17,676 bases of DNA, taken from contig JAGMFA010000024.1 of the NCBI GenBank assembly GCA_023127875.1, positions 1-17,676 of the forward strand, given 5' to 3'. Position numbers and translations under genes: made by a program. The stretch is from Candidatus Zixiibacteriota bacterium. Lineage in GTDB: Bacteria; Zixibacteria; MSB-5A5; SM1-73. The notes below the pieces were generated by a model. It did no database searches. It was given only the letters and a program-made list of their open reading frames with translations, and was not told where the DNA came from. Shown here in pieces: positions 15,115 to 17,676 of the stretch (positions are counted from its first letter, which is position 1; each line of letters starts with the position of its first letter).

Positions 15115-15807
15115 ATGGCAGGGATAAAGGAAAACATCGAATATATCCGTTCTCGCATAGAGAACGTGGCGGAAAAAAGCGGTAGGGGAACAGATGAGGT
15201 CAAGCTGGTGGTGGTAACCAAGACCGTGGAGCCGGAGAGGATAAAAGAGGCGATTAGCTGGGGAATAGACCTCATCGGAGAAAATCGGGTTCAGGAGGCA
15301 GAGGAAAAGTTCTGTCAGATAACCGAAAAGGTGGAAAAACATCTGGTGGGACATCTGCAGACCAATAAAGCCAAAAAAGCAGTAGAACTTTTTGATCTTA
15401 TTCAATCAGTGGACAGTGTACGCGTTGCGGAGGAGATTTCCAAAAGAGCTATAGAAAAACAAAAAATAATGGACGTGCTGGTAGAGGTAAATACCTCTTC
15501 TGAGAAGACCAAATTCGGGATAGAACCTAATCAGGCATTGTGGTTAATTGAAACAATCTCAAAATTCGAAGGTATTAAGATCAAAGGCTTGATGACCATC
15601 GGACTTTTTTCCGACAATCCAGAGGATACCAGACCCTGCTTTAAGAAACTGAAAACTCTCTTTGAAGAGATAAAGTCTGCGAACATACCGAACGTGGAGA
15701 TGCGCTATCTTTCCATGGGAATGACCATCGACTTCGAGGTGGCCATAGAGGAAGGCTCCAACATGGTGAGAGTAGGCACCGGGATATTTGGTCCGAGAAG
15801 ATATTGA
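15115..15807 (+). CDS. yggS: YggS/YlmE-family PLP-binding protein (PLPBP)
   Basis: A 230-residue alanine-racemase-fold protein that holds pyridoxal 5'-phosphate and keeps vitamin B6 and amino/keto-acid pools balanced. It has no established catalytic reaction. The PLP lysine is K36 in VVVTKTV. Other family motifs are IGENRVQEA (54-62), HLVGHLQTNKAK (77-88), GLMTIG, and a phosphate-binding SMGMT...DFEVAIEEGSNMVRVGTGIFG at the C-terminus. In SMGMT the common Ser is Thr. A TTG eight codons upstream is open but lies in the promoter, so ATG 15115 is chosen. It is the first gene of a four-gene operon resembling the ylm/divIVA cluster. Confidence 0.93.
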   Translation: MAGIKENIEYIRSRIENVAEKSGRGTDEVKLVVVTKTVEPERIKEAISWGIDLIGENRVQEAEEKFCQITEKVEKHLVGHLQTNKAKKAVELFDLIQSVDSVRVAEEISKRAIEKQKIMDVLVEVNTSSEKTKFGIEPNQALWLIETISKFEGIKIKGLMTIGLFSDNPEDTRPCFKKLKTLFEEIKSANIPNVEMRYLSMGMTIDFEVAIEEGSNMVRVGTGIFGPRRY

Positions 15808-15823
15808 AAGCAGGAGAAGATCA

Positions 15824-16120
15824 TTGTTAGCCAATTTAGTCTTTGCCATTGCCAAACTTCTGGATCTGGGAATAAATCTTTATGTGATTATTATTATCAT
15901 ACGGGCAATTCTATCCTGGTTTAACCCCAATCCGTATAATCCGGGAATGGCGTTTTTGATTAAGATCACCGATCCAGTCCTTGAGCGCATCAGACGACTT
16001 CTTCCTCTGGGTAGCGGAGTGGGTCTGGATCTATCGCCGATTATCGCCATCTTCGGACTTCTGTTTATAAAGTATTTTCTGGTGGCAAGTCTGTATGATA
16101 TCAGTGCAGGTTTGAAATAA
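15824..16120 (+). CDS. yggT: YggT/YlmG-family membrane protein
   Basis: A 98-residue inner-membrane protein with two hydrophobic segments, about residues 3-29 (LANLVFAIAKLLDLGINLYVIIIIIR) and 66-90 (LSPIIAIFGLLFIKYFLVASLY), joined by the family loop SWFNPNPYNPG...ITDPVLERIRRLLP. The start is TTG 15824, seven bases after AGGAG (15812-15816). An earlier TTG at 15788 overlaps yggS and lacks a ribosome site. YggT/YlmG proteins are linked to division, osmotic tolerance and, in plastids, nucleoid and division organisation. The exact role is unsettled. It sits 16 bases after yggS in the same order as in Gram-positive ylm clusters. Confidence 0.88.
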   Translation: MLANLVFAIAKLLDLGINLYVIIIIIRAILSWFNPNPYNPGMAFLIKITDPVLERIRRLLPLGSGVGLDLSPIIAIFGLLFIKYFLVASLYDISAGLK

Positions 16121-16190
16121 TTATCAAGAGAGAAGGTAAAGTCCGAATATTATTGCCGATAATAGAGTCAAAAAAATGCAAATGAAGTCT

Positions 16191-16195
16191 GGAGG
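16191..16195 (+). promoter_or_regulatory. Shine-Dalgarno supporting the TTG start of divIVA
   Basis: GGAGG lies six bases before TTG 16202. The encoded start MKITPVDIKNQTF matches the DivIVA N-terminus, so TTG is the start. Confidence 0.75.
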
Positions 16196-16201
16196 TAAAA
16201 G

Positions 16202-16732
16202 TTGAAAATCACACCGGTAGATATCAAAAATCAGACATTCGGGAGATCCTTCAGAGGTTATGATCCCTCTGAGGTGGATGCCTTTCTGGAGATGATGTCA
16301 TCCACCCTGGAAGATATGATCAAGGAGAATGCTGAGTTGAAAGAGAAGTTCTCTTCGGTGGAATCGACTCTAACAGGATATAAAGACCTGGAGGGAAACC
16401 TCAAGCAGGCGCTGTTGACCGCTCAGAAGTCAGCCGAGGAGATCAGAGAGAATGCAGAAAGAGAGGCTCAGCTTCTGATGAGAGAAACACAGATAAAAGC
16501 CGAAAGGAAGTTGGAGGAAAGCTACAGAGTTCTCTCTAGACTAAAAAAGCAGATAGCCGATCTGGATAATCTCAAGAAGGAATACATAATCCGATTGAAA
16601 TCGTTACTTGACACTCATCGAAACATTTTGGAATCAATGGAGAAGGAAGATCAATCGTATAAAGAAGAGCTTCAGTTCGCTGGCAGCCGAAGTCAAGCTA
16701 AATCGAATTCAGATAAAGAGACAAGGATTTAA
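16202..16732 (+). CDS. divIVA: DivIVA-domain coiled-coil protein
   Basis: A 176-residue cytoplasmic scaffold that binds negatively curved membrane at poles or septa and recruits partner proteins. The N-terminal membrane-binding domain (1-about 55) has the signature ITPVDIKNQTFGRSFRGYDPSEVDAFL, with F17-R18 at the position of the membrane-inserting loop. The rest (about 30-155) is almost continuous charged heptad sequence, predicted parallel coiled coil, followed by a short Ser/Lys-rich tail. It is encoded 81 bases after yggT, the usual neighbourhood for DivIVA homologues. In diderms such proteins can have roles other than Min placement, so the function beyond a curvature-sensing scaffold is inference. 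Confidence 0.9.
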   Translation: MKITPVDIKNQTFGRSFRGYDPSEVDAFLEMMSSTLEDMIKENAELKEKFSSVESTLTGYKDLEGNLKQALLTAQKSAEEIRENAEREAQLLMRETQIKAERKLEESYRVLSRLKKQIADLDNLKKEYIIRLKSLLDTHRNILESMEKEDQSYKEELQFAGSRSQAKSNSDKETRI

Positions 16733-16763
16733 AAACTTAAAAGAGCTTTGCGAGGATGTTAAG

Positions 16764-17606
16764 ATGAGAGAGAATAAGACACAAGATCTTAAAGAAAGCA
16801 TAAATGAAACTACCCAGTTTATTAGGAGCAAAACAAAATTCGTCCCTCAGATAGGCATCATTCTGGGAACGGGATTGGGCTCTTTAGCGGAGGGAATTAA
16901 GGTGGAGGCGAAAATCTCCTATGAGGAGATTCCTCACTTTCCCGTCTCCACTGTAGAAAGCCACGCCGGACGATTGATCTTCGGTGAGCTCTCCGGAAAA
17001 AATGTGGTTGCCATGCAGGGGAGATTTCATTACTATGAAGGATACGACCTGAAACAGGTGACTTTCCCGGTAAGGGTGATGAAGGCTTTAGGCGCAAACA
17101 CCCTGGTGGTCTCCAACGCCTGCGGAGGACTGAATCCTTTGTTCAAATCCGGCAACATCATGGTCATCTCGGATCATATTAACCTTCTGGGCTCGAACCC
17201 CTTGTTTGGGCCCAATGATGAAAGTCTGGGTCCCCGGTTCCCGGATATGTGTTGCTGTTATGATCCGGAGCTGATTGCTCTGGCGGAGAACGTCACTTTG
17301 AATTTGGGGCTTAAATTGCAAAAGGGAGTTTATGTGTCGGTTGGCGGACCCAATCTGGAGACCGCCGCAGAATACAGATTCTTGCGACTGATCGGAGCAG
17401 ATGTGGTGGGAATGTCCACTGTGCCGGAGGTAATCGTGGCGCGGCATCAAGGCATGAGGGTGTTGGGCTTCTCCCTGGTTACGGATATGGGCTTGCCGGA
17501 TGCTTTAAAACCCACCAATCTAGCAGAGATTCTGGCAACAGCCGCCAGATCGGAACCGCTTCTGAAAAAGATCATGACCCGAGTGATAGAGGAGATGAAG
17601 GTTTAA
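16764..17606 (+). CDS. Purine nucleoside phosphorylase (trimeric, PNP-I type)
   Basis: A 280-residue phosphorylase cleaving purine (deoxy)ribonucleosides with phosphate in purine salvage. Phosphate-site residues are in IILGTGLGS (32-40), ESHAGR with H67, and MQGRFHYYEGY (85-94). Next are VSNACGGLNP (116-125), the purine-binding GGPNLETAAE with E199, and GADVVGMSTVPEVIVARH (211-228). At the position of human N243 there is Asp (SLVTD, D241). The human N243D change broadens activity to adenosine, so specificity here may not be limited to 6-oxopurines (inference). The frame is open back to 16608 inside divIVA, but those residues are unlike the family. ATG 16764 has GAGGA (16752-16756) seven bases before it. 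It is the last gene of the operon. Confidence 0.93.
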   Translation: MRENKTQDLKESINETTQFIRSKTKFVPQIGIILGTGLGSLAEGIKVEAKISYEEIPHFPVSTVESHAGRLIFGELSGKNVVAMQGRFHYYEGYDLKQVTFPVRVMKALGANTLVVSNACGGLNPLFKSGNIMVISDHINLLGSNPLFGPNDESLGPRFPDMCCCYDPELIALAENVTLNLGLKLQKGVYVSVGGPNLETAAEYRFLRLIGADVVGMSTVPEVIVARHQGMRVLGFSLVTDMGLPDALKPTNLAEILATAARSEPLLKKIMTRVIEEMKV

Positions 17607-17614
17607 GGTTCAAA

Positions 17615-17647
17615 GCGGGGCACCGAGGGATGAACCCTCGGCTACGC
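17615..17647 (-). repeat. REP-like hairpin after PNP
   Basis: CCGAGGG (17623-17629) pairs with CCCTCGG (17635-17641) around ATGAA. On the minus strand it begins GCGTAG, like the element at 150-210, and shares GAGGGTTCA with it. Only one arm plus a GC-rich remnant is present, so it may be a single REP or a truncated pair. It could also act as a weak transcription stop or 3'-end stabiliser for the operon. Confidence 0.6.
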
Positions 17648-17676
17648 GTTGTGTAACTGTGATTGAGAACTTTTGT

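Noticed and set aside
16148..16164. Inverted repeat TATTAT-N5-ATAATA upstream of divIVA as an operator
   Set aside because: Six AT-only pairs are easily chance and no well-placed promoter overlaps it.
16608..16763. N-terminal extension of the purine nucleoside phosphorylase overlapping divIVA
   Set aside because: Residues are shadow translation of divIVA. ATG 16764 has a ribosome site and gives the family length.

Overview
This 17.7-kb window is mostly a bacterial housekeeping chromosome segment, densely packed with co-directional genes. The gene set (DivIVA, YggS/YggT, FtsB/DivIC-like protein, alpha2-type glycyl-tRNA synthetase, RecO, enolase, long-chain polyprenyl diphosphate synthase, a BatA-like VWA membrane protein) is bacterial. 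It comes with frequent GTG/TTG starts after good Shine-Dalgarno sites and many REP-type palindromes. I cannot place it to phylum from sequence alone. The mix looks like an uncultivated lineage (FCB-group or WOR-3/Zixibacteria-like), which is a guess.

Layout. Positions 1-333 carry no gene, only hairpins and one REP-like palindrome. A minus-strand pair follows (1754 down to 334): a two-FHA-domain protein translationally coupled to a calcineurin-like phosphoesterase. It is divergent from a tRNA-dihydrouridine synthase (1914-2897) whose promoter appears to start transcription at the ATG itself. Then come a polyprenyl diphosphate synthase (3057-4046), a 729-residue VWA/amidotransferase-like membrane protein (4222-6411), and a 318-bp spacer holding two tandem palindromic units with GTAG...CTAC ends.

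The core is eno (6730-8028), an accessory block of three tightly spaced genes (8042-11561), then ftsB/divIC-like, recO and glyS (to 14162). The accessory block encodes an HSP90/GHKL-type ATPase, a protein with a possible Rossmann/methyltransferase-like layout, and a radical-SAM protein with a B12-binding-like N-terminus. It sits within what otherwise reads as a continuous housekeeping operon. An 8-bp direct repeat (GAGATATG) lies at both edges, and removing the block would leave a normal eno-ftsB junction. This block is the best candidate for an undescribed system. I recognise no named defence or modification system with this gene set.

From 14163 to 14950 lies a REP/RAYT locus: a Y1/HUH (REP-associated tyrosine) transposase gene broken by a one-base frameshift that separates the HUH motif from the presumed catalytic Tyr. 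It is flanked by two nearly identical 53-bp palindromes in direct orientation. The last block (15115-17606) is yggS-yggT-divIVA-purine nucleoside phosphorylase, resembling the Gram-positive ylmE/ylmG/divIVA cell-division cluster but without sepF and ylmH. The window closes with another REP-like hairpin.
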